Source: an uncultured Lachnospiraceae bacterium
GTDB taxonomy: Bacteria > Bacillota > Clostridia > Lachnospirales > Lachnospiraceae
Reading direction: 5' to 3'
Length of the DNA stretch: 12,932 bases
Assembly (NCBI GenBank): GCA_937950565.1
Contig: CALFCS010000185.1
Location: 1 to 12,932, forward strand
This document shows positions 7,071-12,932 of the stretch, one piece after another (within the stretch, counting starts at the first letter, position 1; the number at the start of each line of letters is the position of its first letter). The notes beneath the pieces are model-generated. The model was not told the DNA's origin. It saw only the letters and a list, made by a program, of their open reading frames with translations, and ran no database searches. A program made the translations under genes and the position numbers.

Positions 7071-8072
7071 TTATTCACCACCTGCAGCCCTTACTGCACT
7101 GATGATAATATTTCCCTTAATCTCAGAGATCGGCGCCCCTCTGGAACAGTCACACACAACTTTGTTAAATCCCTGAAGCATCGGTCCGTAAGCATCCGCA
7201 TGGCCAAACTGCTGAATCAGTTTTACACCAATATTTCCAACATTCAAATCCGGCCAGATGATGATATTTGCCTTTCCGGCAACCTTGCTTTCTCTCTTTA
7301 CCTTCTTCGCGGCAACCGCAGGGGAAATTGCTGAATCAAACTGAAATTCTCCGTCAATCGCAAGATCCGGTCTCTGTTCATTTGCTATCTTTAAAGCCTC
7401 TGTCACCTTATCGATCAGCTCGCCTTTGCCGCTTCCCAGAGTGGAATAACTGACCATGGCACATCTAGGCTCCCAGTTAAGAAGCTCTTTCATCGTATCA
7501 CAGGCTGAGATGGCAATGCTTGCAAGCTGACCTGCATCCGGATTGGTGCAGACCGCACTGTCGCCAACAGCCAGAAGGCTTCCTTCGCTGCCCTCAAATC
7601 CCGGGATATCGCACAATCCAATACTAGAGATTGTACGGATGCCTTCTTTCAGCCCGATAATCATCTGCCCCGCCAGCAGCACATCTCCCGTTGTATTATC
7701 AATTCCTGCAAATGTAACATCTGCTTCCTCTACCGCCTGCATAACCATCGCATAATATAACGGATCCTGCATCCGGCGGCCCAATGCTTTTTCTTTTAAT
7801 CTGGTGTAAGGCAGTGCCACATATTTTTCTATCAGGCTCTGCTTATATGTCTCCTCCTGAATATCTACGATTTCAAAAACCTCTTCCTCATAACCCCGTT
7901 CAGAAACCGCAGCCTTTATCTTTTCGGCATCTCCGACAAGTACCGGAATAATATAGCCTTCTTTTCCTGTCTCATAGGCCGCCTGCATCATTTTTTCATT
8001 CAGTGCTTCCGGAAATGCTACTTTCCTGACATTCTGTTTTGCCTTTTCACCAATCTGCTCTAACAAACTCAT
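7071..8072 (-). CDS. Phosphate acyltransferase, Pta type
   Basis: A 333-residue member of the PTA_PTB family, the usual length of single-domain Pta. It exchanges the CoA of an acyl-CoA for phosphate, giving the acyl phosphate used by the adjacent butyrate kinase. Key blocks are SYSTLGSGKGE (208-218), DGEFQFDSAI (240-249), PDLNVGNIG (274-282) and CDCSRGA (307-313), with Ser310-Arg311 matching the active-site Ser-Arg of Pta. The residue aligning with the catalytic Asp soon after this motif is Glu317. The sequence looks closer to phosphate acetyltransferase than to classical Ptb, yet the partner is a butyrate kinase, so its acyl range is uncertain. The ATG at 8072 is preferred to one at 8090: AGAGGA lies eight bases before it and would be inside the longer version. 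It starts one base after the carrier 2 stop. Confidence 0.9.
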   Translation of the reverse strand: MSLLEQIGEKAKQNVRKVAFPEALNEKMMQAAYETGKEGYIIPVLVGDAEKIKAAVSERGYEEEVFEIVDIQEETYKQSLIEKYVALPYTRLKEKALGRRMQDPLYYAMVMQAVEEADVTFAGIDNTTGDVLLAGQMIIGLKEGIRTISSIGLCDIPGFEGSEGSLLAVGDSAVCTNPDAGQLASIAISACDTMKELLNWEPRCAMVSYSTLGSGKGELIDKVTEALKIANEQRPDLAIDGEFQFDSAISPAVAAKKVKRESKVAGKANIIIWPDLNVGNIGVKLIQQFGHADAYGPMLQGFNKVVCDCSRGAPISEIKGNIIISAVRAAGGE

Positions 8073-8073
8073 C

Positions 8074-8313
8074 TTATAATTCCTCTTCAATCAAATCAAT
8101 CAATTCCCCGATTGTTCCGCAGGCGCTGGCATCTGAAAGCATAAGTGCTACATCCAGCTCATTCTCAATTTCAGAGACAAGTGCAACCATCTGTACAGAT
8201 GCGCCACCCAGGTCATCTTTAAAAGATGTATCTACAGAAAGATTGTTTACGTCCTGCTTGTAAGACATTGCAACGATGTTCAGTACCTGTGTTTCTAATT
8301 CTTTTCTATCCAT
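8074..8313 (-). CDS. Acyl carrier protein-like protein (carrier 2)
   Basis: A 79-residue acidic protein of the phosphopantetheine-attachment family. The site DLGGASVQMV has Ser39 at the modification position, preceded by Ala instead of the canonical Asp; the flanking DLGG and the helix SEIENELDV are conserved in pattern. The C-terminus GTIGELIDLIEEEL is typical of helix IV. It sits between the DUF35 gene and the phosphotransacylase, with only one base between its stop and the next start, so it belongs to the thiolase operon and probably carries an intermediate for one of these enzymes. AGGAG stands ten bases before the ATG. It differs clearly from carrier 1 (about the same length, little identity), so the two may have separate partners. 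Confidence 0.9.
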   Translation of the reverse strand: MDRKELETQVLNIVAMSYKQDVNNLSVDTSFKDDLGGASVQMVALVSEIENELDVALMLSDASACGTIGELIDLIEEEL

Positions 8314-8360
8314 AATTCATTCTCTCCTGTCTTCTCTTTTTTCTTTTTTGTTTTAACTAT

Positions 8361-8777
8361 TTACACTTCTTCGTCCAAATCAAAGACGACTGTCTTAAAT
8401 CCGCCTTCTCTTTCAAAAATTGCCGCATGACAGTTTAACGGAAGCTTTGCCGTAAGCTCTGCACGGTTCTTTTTGCTGATTCCACGGACAACTGCATTTA
8501 ATTTTGTTCCCTCTTCTAACTCAACTTCGCCATATGCATATTTTCCTAATTTTTTGTATTCCGGCTTTGATGAAAGCGCTGCCGGCAATACAATCGAATG
8601 CAGCTTTGCTTTTCCGCTGATTTCATACCATTCTGTTTCATAATTTCCACATTCATTGCAGGCATACACCGGCGGGAACTCTACGTTGCCACACTCCGGG
8701 CACTTACGTCCCAGAAGCTTTCCCTCTTCCAGACCTTCATAAAATGTCTGTACTACTTTTTCTAATTTAATACTCAC
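8361..8777 (-). CDS. DUF35 Zn-ribbon/OB-fold protein, thiolase partner
   Basis: A 138-residue protein with an N-terminal helix, a rubredoxin-like zinc ribbon with Cys26-x2-Cys29 and Cys40-x2-Cys43 (CPECG, CNECG), then an OB fold (about 55-135). DUF35 proteins work next to thiolase-fold enzymes as structural or CoA-binding partners: known cases include the archaeal acetoacetyl-CoA thiolase/HMG-CoA synthase complex, PhlB in diacetylphloroglucinol synthesis, and ChsH2-type partners of steroid side-chain aldolases. The adjacent upstream thiolase is the obvious partner. An ATG at 8798 gives a longer frame but contains AGGAGG within it; the GTG at 8777, nine bases after that site, is the better start. 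That leaves a 13-bp gap after the thiolase stop. Confidence 0.9.
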   Translation of the reverse strand: MSIKLEKVVQTFYEGLEEGKLLGRKCPECGNVEFPPVYACNECGNYETEWYEISGKAKLHSIVLPAALSSKPEYKKLGKYAYGEVELEEGTKLNAVVRGISKKNRAELTAKLPLNCHAAIFEREGGFKTVVFDLDEEV

Positions 8778-8786
8778 GACACACTT

Positions 8787-8792
8787 CCTCCT
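8787..8792 (-). promoter_or_regulatory. Ribosome binding site that sets the GTG start of the DUF35 gene
   Basis: AGGAGG overlaps the thiolase stop codon, giving TAGGAGG on the minus strand, and lies nine bases before GTG at 8777. It argues against the upstream ATG at 8798. Confidence 0.75.
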
Positions 8793-10101
8793 ATTCATCC
8801 AATGTACGAATCACAACAGCTGCAACATTCTGCGCGCCGCCATATCCACGAAGCATTGCTGTTCTTGGCAGTTTTTTCACCTGATGCTCTCCACATTCGC
8901 CCCACATCTGCTTGCAGGCTTCATATACATCTGCAAGTCCGGAAGCTGCATGTGCATGTCCGAATGAAGTACGGCCTCCATTCGTATTAATCGGTTTATC
9001 TCCATCCCATGCGGTACGACCTTCACAAATATATTTCCATCCTTCTCCATAGGGCAGATATCCGGCAATCTCAGCAGATACAAGGTGTGAGGTAATGATA
9101 AAATCATTTGCATAGAACAAATCCAGATCCTCTCCGGAAAGGCCGGTCAGTTCATATACCTGACGTACAGCTTCTTCCGTCGCACGAACCTCGAAATGCG
9201 GTGTTGTTGCTTCACATGCCGCACTTCCGATTCCAAGCACCTCAATCGGCTTATGCTTCAGGTTCTTTGCAATCTCAGGAATCTTTTCTGTCGCACATAC
9301 AATAGCGGCAGCAGCTCCGTCACACTTCAGCTCTACTCCTCCTGCACGGAGAAAATCTCCCATACGCGGATTGAACGGAGAATTCATGTACTCGTCCAGC
9401 GTCATTCCTGCCTCCTCGGCAAGTGACTCGTATGTTCTTCTTTCAATTGCCAGCGGATTAACAGATGCATTTCTCCGGTTATTGATACACATCCAGTTCA
9501 ATGTATCGTTCATCTGCTCTGCTGTAATCCCACGGGTACGTACATACCATTCTGCCGCATCGTCATAAATCAGTTCCTGACCTGCCATAAGACTTCTGGT
9601 ATAAGCACGGTCATACAGCCAGGACGTGGTTTTCAGGAATTTATCCATGGTCATTTTATCCCGCTTATAAGGATGCTTTGGCGTCTCTACACTGTCCGCC
9701 GGTGACGGAGTACTGTCTCCGAACTCCACTGCACCTGTCAGGACACAGTCATATTTCCCGGATGCTACCGCATTCACGGCCTGCTCAATGGCAAGATAGC
9801 CGGTACAACATGCCTCTGAATGATGAATGGAACCCTTTCCCTTCATGCCAAACCAGTTTGCAACCTGGACATTCGGAGTCAGATAATTCGAACCATTCAG
9901 CGGACTTGCTTCTCCATGAAAATAAAAATCAACGTCTCTTGGATTGACTCCCGCATCTTCCATTGCTTTCAGCGCAGCATATCCAAACATCTCGCCTTCT
10001 GTCAGTCCATCCGTTTCCGGATGATCGACAGTATACATAAAAGGCGTACATCCTACTCCGATGATGGATACACTTCTGCTATACTTTCCTAAAGTATTCA
10101 T
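8791..10101 (-). CDS. Thiolase-fold acyltransferase of the SCP2/DUF35-associated type
   Basis: A 436-residue thiolase-superfamily enzyme. Residues 92-101 (IHHSEACCTG) hold the nucleophile, Cys98 by alignment with NNNCSTG, and GGRTSFGHAHAASG (375-388) holds the catalytic His382. YANDFI (330-335) stands where SCP2-type thiolases have HDCF, and the C-terminal loop GYGGAQ (419-424) has no Cys where classical thiolases have CxGGG. The enzyme may therefore be a thiolase using a reduced catalytic set, or a related acyltransferase or aldolase; thiolytic cleavage or Claisen condensation of acyl thioesters is the family reaction. A longer frame reaches 10221, but ATG 10101 is preceded by GGGAGA seven bases upstream and begins the family-typical N-terminus (SVSIIGVGCTPF). 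It is first in an eight-gene minus-strand run and is followed by its likely DUF35 partner. Confidence 0.9.
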   Translation of the reverse strand: MNTLGKYSRSVSIIGVGCTPFMYTVDHPETDGLTEGEMFGYAALKAMEDAGVNPRDVDFYFHGEASPLNGSNYLTPNVQVANWFGMKGKGSIHHSEACCTGYLAIEQAVNAVASGKYDCVLTGAVEFGDSTPSPADSVETPKHPYKRDKMTMDKFLKTTSWLYDRAYTRSLMAGQELIYDDAAEWYVRTRGITAEQMNDTLNWMCINNRRNASVNPLAIERRTYESLAEEAGMTLDEYMNSPFNPRMGDFLRAGGVELKCDGAAAAIVCATEKIPEIAKNLKHKPIEVLGIGSAACEATTPHFEVRATEEAVRQVYELTGLSGEDLDLFYANDFIITSHLVSAEIAGYLPYGEGWKYICEGRTAWDGDKPINTNGGRTSFGHAHAASGLADVYEACKQMWGECGEHQVKKLPRTAMLRGYGGAQNVAAVVIRTLDE

Positions 10102-10150
10102 AAATCGTCTCCCTTTCTCTTTTTTTATTTTTGATCGGAGGTTTTTCTCC

Positions 10151-10179
10151 TTTACGTTTGTACCATTAGTATATATAAT
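10151..10179 (+). promoter_or_regulatory. Sigma-A-type promoter of the second PucR-type regulator
   Basis: TTTACG (10151-10156) and a perfect TATAAT (10174-10179) are separated by 17 bp. The transcript would start near 10186 with a leader of about 140 bases. A second candidate, TTTACA (10201-10206) with TATTAT (10223-10228) at 16 bp, lies downstream; either or both may be used. Confidence 0.55.
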
Positions 10180-10242
10180 GAAACTAGCATATTCATCGTG
10201 TTTACAGCTAATATCACACAAGTATTATTTCCATCTTTTGTG

Positions 10243-10252
10243 TGTGCGCACA
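10243..10252. repeat. Palindrome TGTGCGCACA
   Basis: A perfect 10-bp palindrome lies 73 bp upstream of the regulator 2 start codon, next to an inverted TTGTG/CACAA pair. It is GC-rich against an AT-rich background and is a candidate operator, without direct proof. Confidence 0.4.
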
Positions 10253-10324
10253 ATGTATTTTTCAGGAAAATATGAATGCAAAAAACACGCATATTCCAAA
10301 GAAAATGTTCAGAAAGGAGTTCTT

Positions 10325-11872
10325 ATGAATTACCAGAAATTACTCAATAAACTTAACCAAAATAATTACCCTTATCAGATATGGGGAAACCACTCCTTAA
10401 ATAACGACTTGTTTCATGCACGCTTTCTTTCTGCACACCAGAAACAGTTTGATCCTCATACTCTGTATCTGTCCTCCACCTCCCACCTTCCCGATGCCGA
10501 TATCGGTGGTACCTTTATTTTATTTTGTTATGGAACTTCTGCAGATTTTTCCATTTATAGTGGTAGTTCCTTTAATATTACCTACTTCGGAGACAGCTTA
10601 AACCCTGAAGATCTCTTTAACCTCATCATTGAAAGCCTGACAGAAATACAGCAGATTTCTACCGGTATGCATATTCTTGCCAATGCATTATTTTCGGATA
10701 AAGGATTACAGTATCTGGTAGACACTGCCACCTCACTCTTCGGAAATCCCATCTATGTGGTAGACCTGCAGCATAAATATCTTGCCATGTCTGCCGGTAT
10801 CATTCCGAAAAATACACTTTTTAAAGAGGAAAGCGACAGAGGCTATATTGGTGAAACCGGAATCCAGTTCATAAAAGCCAGCCAGATCAACAAAAAAGTA
10901 CGGGAAAGCAACAATGCCTACTATTGTATAAACACTTTAATCAATCAGGGAATGCTGATCGATGCAATTCATATACAGGGAATTGAAGTCGGCCATATTA
11001 TGATGCTGGAATCCGAACATCCTTTCCGGGACTTTGATCCGGACTTTTTTCACCGTTTCGGCAAACTGGTATCTGTGGAACTTCAGAAAAGCTCCCTGTA
11101 TTCTCACAACAAAGGAATTACTTATTCCTATCTTCTGGCTGACCTGATCAAAAATCCGCAAAAGGCATCCAAAGATATGCGAAAACGCCTTCATGCTATG
11201 GGTTATCATTTAAAAGAAACCTTTTATATCATTGCGATTCCTCCTGCCGCACACAGCACTTCTGATCTGAGACTTCATGTGATCACAGAACAGATGAAGG
11301 GAATTCTTCCGGAAAGTATCTATGTAAATTACGAAGACACTCTCGTCTTTTTAATCAGCCGGAAGATAGACCAGAATCTCAGCGAATATGAAATATCAAG
11401 GCTTGAATCCTTCTTAAATGCGAATCATTTAAGAGCCGGAATCAGCAATTTTTACCAGTCATTAGAAGAAACTCCCAGATTCTATCAACAAGCCGTAGAC
11501 TCCGTTCATCTGGGACTAAAGCTCGGAGATCCTTCCCCGATCTTCTATTACAGTGATTATTATCTCTACAAAATGCTGGAAACCTGTGAGCAGGCTGACT
11601 CAGAAATCCGCTATCTGATCCACCCTGGTATTATGAAGCTTCATCTCTACGACCAGGAGCACGATACGGACTTTATAAAAACTCTGATTGAATATCTGCG
11701 GCAGCCCGGACAGCCGGGAAAAATTGCAGAAGCTTTACACATACACAAAAACACGCTTTTGTACCGTATGGGAAAAATCAAAGAAATTACGGAATGCACC
11801 CTCACAAAGGGAGAGGATTTTATGAATTTCAATCTTTCTATCCGGATTATGTATTATCTGCATATGCTGTAA
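10325..11872 (+). CDS. PucR/CdaR-family transcriptional regulator (regulator 2)
   Basis: A 515-residue regulator with the same architecture as regulator 1: an N-terminal sensor half of PucR/GAF-like character, a CdaR GGDEF-like middle (about 290-405) and a C-terminal HTH_30 domain (about 449-510) with IHKNTLLYRMGKI. Only the C-terminal part is closely alike between the two, so they are diverged paralogs that probably sense different or related effectors. The frame is open back to 10061, but the ATG at 10325 is chosen because AAAGGAG stands five bases before it and the upstream translation would read through the intergenic control region. It is divergent from the thiolase operon, which it most likely activates. 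A perfect 11-bp hairpin follows its stop. Confidence 0.87.
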   Translation: MNYQKLLNKLNQNNYPYQIWGNHSLNNDLFHARFLSAHQKQFDPHTLYLSSTSHLPDADIGGTFILFCYGTSADFSIYSGSSFNITYFGDSLNPEDLFNLIIESLTEIQQISTGMHILANALFSDKGLQYLVDTATSLFGNPIYVVDLQHKYLAMSAGIIPKNTLFKEESDRGYIGETGIQFIKASQINKKVRESNNAYYCINTLINQGMLIDAIHIQGIEVGHIMMLESEHPFRDFDPDFFHRFGKLVSVELQKSSLYSHNKGITYSYLLADLIKNPQKASKDMRKRLHAMGYHLKETFYIIAIPPAAHSTSDLRLHVITEQMKGILPESIYVNYEDTLVFLISRKIDQNLSEYEISRLESFLNANHLRAGISNFYQSLEETPRFYQQAVDSVHLGLKLGDPSPIFYYSDYYLYKMLETCEQADSEIRYLIHPGIMKLHLYDQEHDTDFIKTLIEYLRQPGQPGKIAEALHIHKNTLLYRMGKIKEITECTLTKGEDFMNFNLSIRIMYYLHML

Positions 11873-11892
11873 AACCCTTCTGCATATACCAA

Positions 11893-11920
11893 ATGAGTGA
11901 GACTTTATGGTCTCACTCAT
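11893..11920. terminator. Hairpin between two convergent genes
   Basis: ATGAGTGAGAC (11893-11903) and GTCTCACTCAT (11910-11920) form a perfect 11-bp stem with a 6-base loop, 20 bases after the regulator 2 stop and 35 bases after the Fe-S gene stop on the other strand. Neither side has a clear T run, so it may be a bidirectional but weak terminator or a 3'-end stability element. Confidence 0.5.
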
Positions 11921-11955
11921 CCTTAGCTGATATCCACCATATCTGTTTCCAGCCC

Positions 11956-12531
11956 CTATCTGCGTTTGCAGGGAATCGGCTTCTTCGGACATCTTGGTTT
12001 TATTGCACCTGCCGGAACAATGGCATCCTCATCGCAGACATCCATACATTTCCCACATTGCATACATTCATCCTGCACGATTACATGTACGAATTTGTTC
12101 TTTCCGAGTATTGCATCCTCATCACATTCATCCATACAATCACCACATCCATTACATTTATCTGCCAAAATATGATAGGTTACGAATTTTTTACAAACTC
12201 CTGCCTTACATCCTTTCCTGCTAATATGTTCTTCAAAGATGTCCCTGTAATTCTCGATTGCCGTAAGAACTGCCTCTGCAAGCTCTTCTCCATCCTCACA
12301 CAAGGACTGCTCTTTCATGACCGAACACAAGTCTCCCATCAGCTCCAAGTCTTCGCTTCTCCCTTTTTTCTCAGTAATATCGCGAAGCACCATTTCCAAT
12401 TGGCTCACTCCTTCATAGCCGAACACACACTTTCCGCACCGTCTGCATTCATGATTCAGAACCTCTTTTAGAAGGACGTCTACAACACATTCCGTATCCT
12501 TGATATCATTGATTCTTTTTAATATACTCAC
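11956..12531 (-). CDS. Iron-sulfur protein: NuoF C-terminal domain plus 2x[4Fe-4S] ferredoxin
   Basis: A 191-residue electron-transfer protein. The first half resembles the NADH_4Fe-4S C-terminal domain of NuoF/HydB: ECRRCGKC supplies Cys29, Cys32 and Cys35, and SLCEDG supplies Cys78 as the fourth ligand. Then comes GCKAGVCK (108-115), as found before ferredoxin domains in HydB-like proteins. Two [4Fe-4S] motifs follow: Cys126/129/132/136 and Cys156/159/162/166. The FMN- and NADH-binding part of NuoF is absent, so it cannot oxidise NADH alone. Its upstream neighbour is an FAD/NAD(P) oxidoreductase, which could provide that function. Both ferredoxin motifs end in CDEDAI rather than the usual CP. 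The start is taken as GTG at 12531, eight bases after AGGAGG; a GTG at 12540 would overlap that site. Confidence 0.85.
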   Translation of the reverse strand: MSILKRINDIKDTECVVDVLLKEVLNHECRRCGKCVFGYEGVSQLEMVLRDITEKKGRSEDLELMGDLCSVMKEQSLCEDGEELAEAVLTAIENYRDIFEEHISRKGCKAGVCKKFVTYHILADKCNGCGDCMDECDEDAILGKNKFVHVIVQDECMQCGKCMDVCDEDAIVPAGAIKPRCPKKPIPCKRR

Positions 12532-12539
12532 TACAGACA

Positions 12540-12545
12540 CCTCCT
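12540..12545 (-). promoter_or_regulatory. Ribosome binding site that sets the GTG start of the Fe-S gene
   Basis: AGGAGG overlaps the TAG stop of the upstream gene (TAGGAGG on the minus strand) and stands eight bases before GTG at 12531. The same arrangement is seen at the thiolase/DUF35 junction. Confidence 0.7.
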
Positions 12546-12932
12546 AATATTCATTCCAGAGCTTTGGCTTTGTAATCTGAAGTCTCAAATCACACTGCAG
12601 ACATCTTCCAGCTTCACACTGTGCTTCTTCACAGGTAAATGGTTCCTCTACCAGTGAAAAATCCTGTACTCTCCGGGACGCATCTAACATTTTAGGCACA
12701 ACACGGGTAAGTCCTGCAAATCCTTCTACTCTTCCGATATACGGCTCTGCTGTCTCTTCATCCACAAGCGTCTCACTGATATCTCCGTTTCCGCCAAGAT
12801 ATTTATCCATCTCTTCGGCAGCCCTTCTTCCAGCCGCGATTGCTGCGATTACGGATTTTGTTCCTGTAACAACATCTCCTGCCGCATAGACACCTTCCAT
12901 GCTTGTCTCAAGCTTTTCATTTGCCTGGATAT
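12544..12932 (-). CDS. FAD/NAD(P)-dependent oxidoreductase, GltD-like, C-terminal part
   Basis: The gene continues past the right edge; 128 complete C-terminal codons are visible and there is no start. GVYAAGDVVTG is the conserved second FAD-contact block of the pyridine nucleotide-disulfide oxidoreductase fold, followed by the helix SVIAAIAAGRRAAEEM, a pattern shared by glutamate synthase small subunit and related NAD(P)H:acceptor enzymes. The tail EEAQCEAGRCLQCD is a Cys-rich segment like the EAxRCLxC motif of that group. In GltD the similar cluster motifs are N-terminal, so a C-terminal position points to the related family of larger FAD/Fe-S oxidoreductases. It is followed 12 bp later by the Fe-S protein gene, so the two probably form one electron-transfer unit that passes electrons between NAD(P)H and a low-potential or substrate-linked acceptor. 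Confidence 0.8.
   Translation of the reverse strand, partial: IQANEKLETSMEGVYAAGDVVTGTKSVIAAIAAGRRAAEEMDKYLGGNGDISETLVDEETAEPYIGRVEGFAGLTRVVPKMLDASRRVQDFSLVEEPFTCEEAQCEAGRCLQCDLRLQITKPKLWNEY

Larger units (their letters stand above)
10102..10324. promoter_or_regulatory. Divergent control region between thiolase operon and regulator 2
   Basis: This 223-bp region has no gene and must hold the promoters for both directions. A minus-strand -10 TATACT (10173-10168) lies about 60 bases before the thiolase start but its -35 (ATGAAT at 17 bp) is poor, which fits an activator-dependent promoter. It abuts the plus-strand -10 of regulator 2. TTGTG-type half-sites cluster at 10215-10253: CACACAA (10215-10221), TTGTGTG (10238-10244), CACAA (10249-10253), with a 10-bp palindrome TGTGCGCACA at 10243-10252. 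These are candidate regulator binding sites. Confidence 0.45.

Noticed and set aside
10102..10221. 40-residue N-terminal extension of the thiolase
   Set aside because: It reads through the control region and is not thiolase-like; the ATG at 10101 has its own ribosome site and begins the conserved N-terminus.
10061..10324. N-terminal extension of regulator 2 back to 10061
   Set aside because: It would run through the divergent promoters and overlap the thiolase start; a strong AAAGGAG site supports the ATG at 10325.
11794..12471. 225-residue plus-strand frame overlapping regulator 2 and the Fe-S gene
   Set aside because: It spans the end of one real gene and the antisense of another, including the intergenic hairpin, and shows no recognisable domain.
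1..12932. Mobile elements, CRISPR arrays, tRNA or rRNA genes
   Set aside because: No transposase-like protein, regularly spaced repeats, terminal inverted repeats or RNA-gene-like sequence was seen.

Overview
The window looks like chromosomal DNA from a low-to-moderate GC anaerobic Firmicute, most likely a gut-type clostridium such as a Lachnospiraceae member. This is inference from strong AGGAGG ribosome binding sites, a butyrate kinase/phosphotransacylase pair, a clostridial-style ferredoxin-like protein, and protein sequences that read as clostridial. No rRNA, tRNA, CRISPR array, insertion sequence or phage gene was seen.

Layout from left to right. (1) Positions 1-16 hold the first five codons of a minus-strand gene that runs off the window. 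Next come an acyl-carrier-protein-like gene (160-402, minus) and a large FAD-dependent oxidoreductase (704-2182, minus) that ends in a clear intrinsic terminator (633-670). (2) A PucR/CdaR-type regulator (2400-3989, plus) is divergent from the oxidoreductase. (3) A long minus-strand gene run reads from 10101 down to 3962: thiolase-like enzyme, DUF35 Zn-ribbon/OB-fold partner, second acyl carrier protein, Pta-type phosphotransacylase, butyrate kinase, DUF1097 membrane protein, metallo-beta-lactamase-fold hydrolase, and Sfp-type phosphopantetheinyl transferase. Spacing is tight (1-bp overlap to about 65 bp), so it is probably one operon. (4) A second PucR/CdaR-type regulator (10325-11872, plus) is divergent from that operon. 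(5) At the right edge, minus strand, are a NuoF-C-terminus/2x[4Fe-4S] protein and the C-terminal part of a GltD-like FAD/NAD(P) oxidoreductase, joined by a 12-bp gap once the start is set by its Shine-Dalgarno.

How the parts may work together (inference). Phosphotransacylase plus butyrate kinase turn an acyl-CoA into an acid and ATP. The thiolase/DUF35 pair handles the C-C bond chemistry that makes or consumes that acyl-CoA. Two dedicated carrier proteins and a dedicated phosphopantetheinyl transferase imply that some intermediates ride on a carrier rather than on free CoA. The flavoprotein and the Fe-S/FAD pair are candidate redox partners. The two PucR-type regulators would switch the two halves on in response to an unknown effector. 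A carrier-protein system embedded in an energy-yielding fermentation operon is the most unusual feature here; the substrate cannot be read from the sequence.
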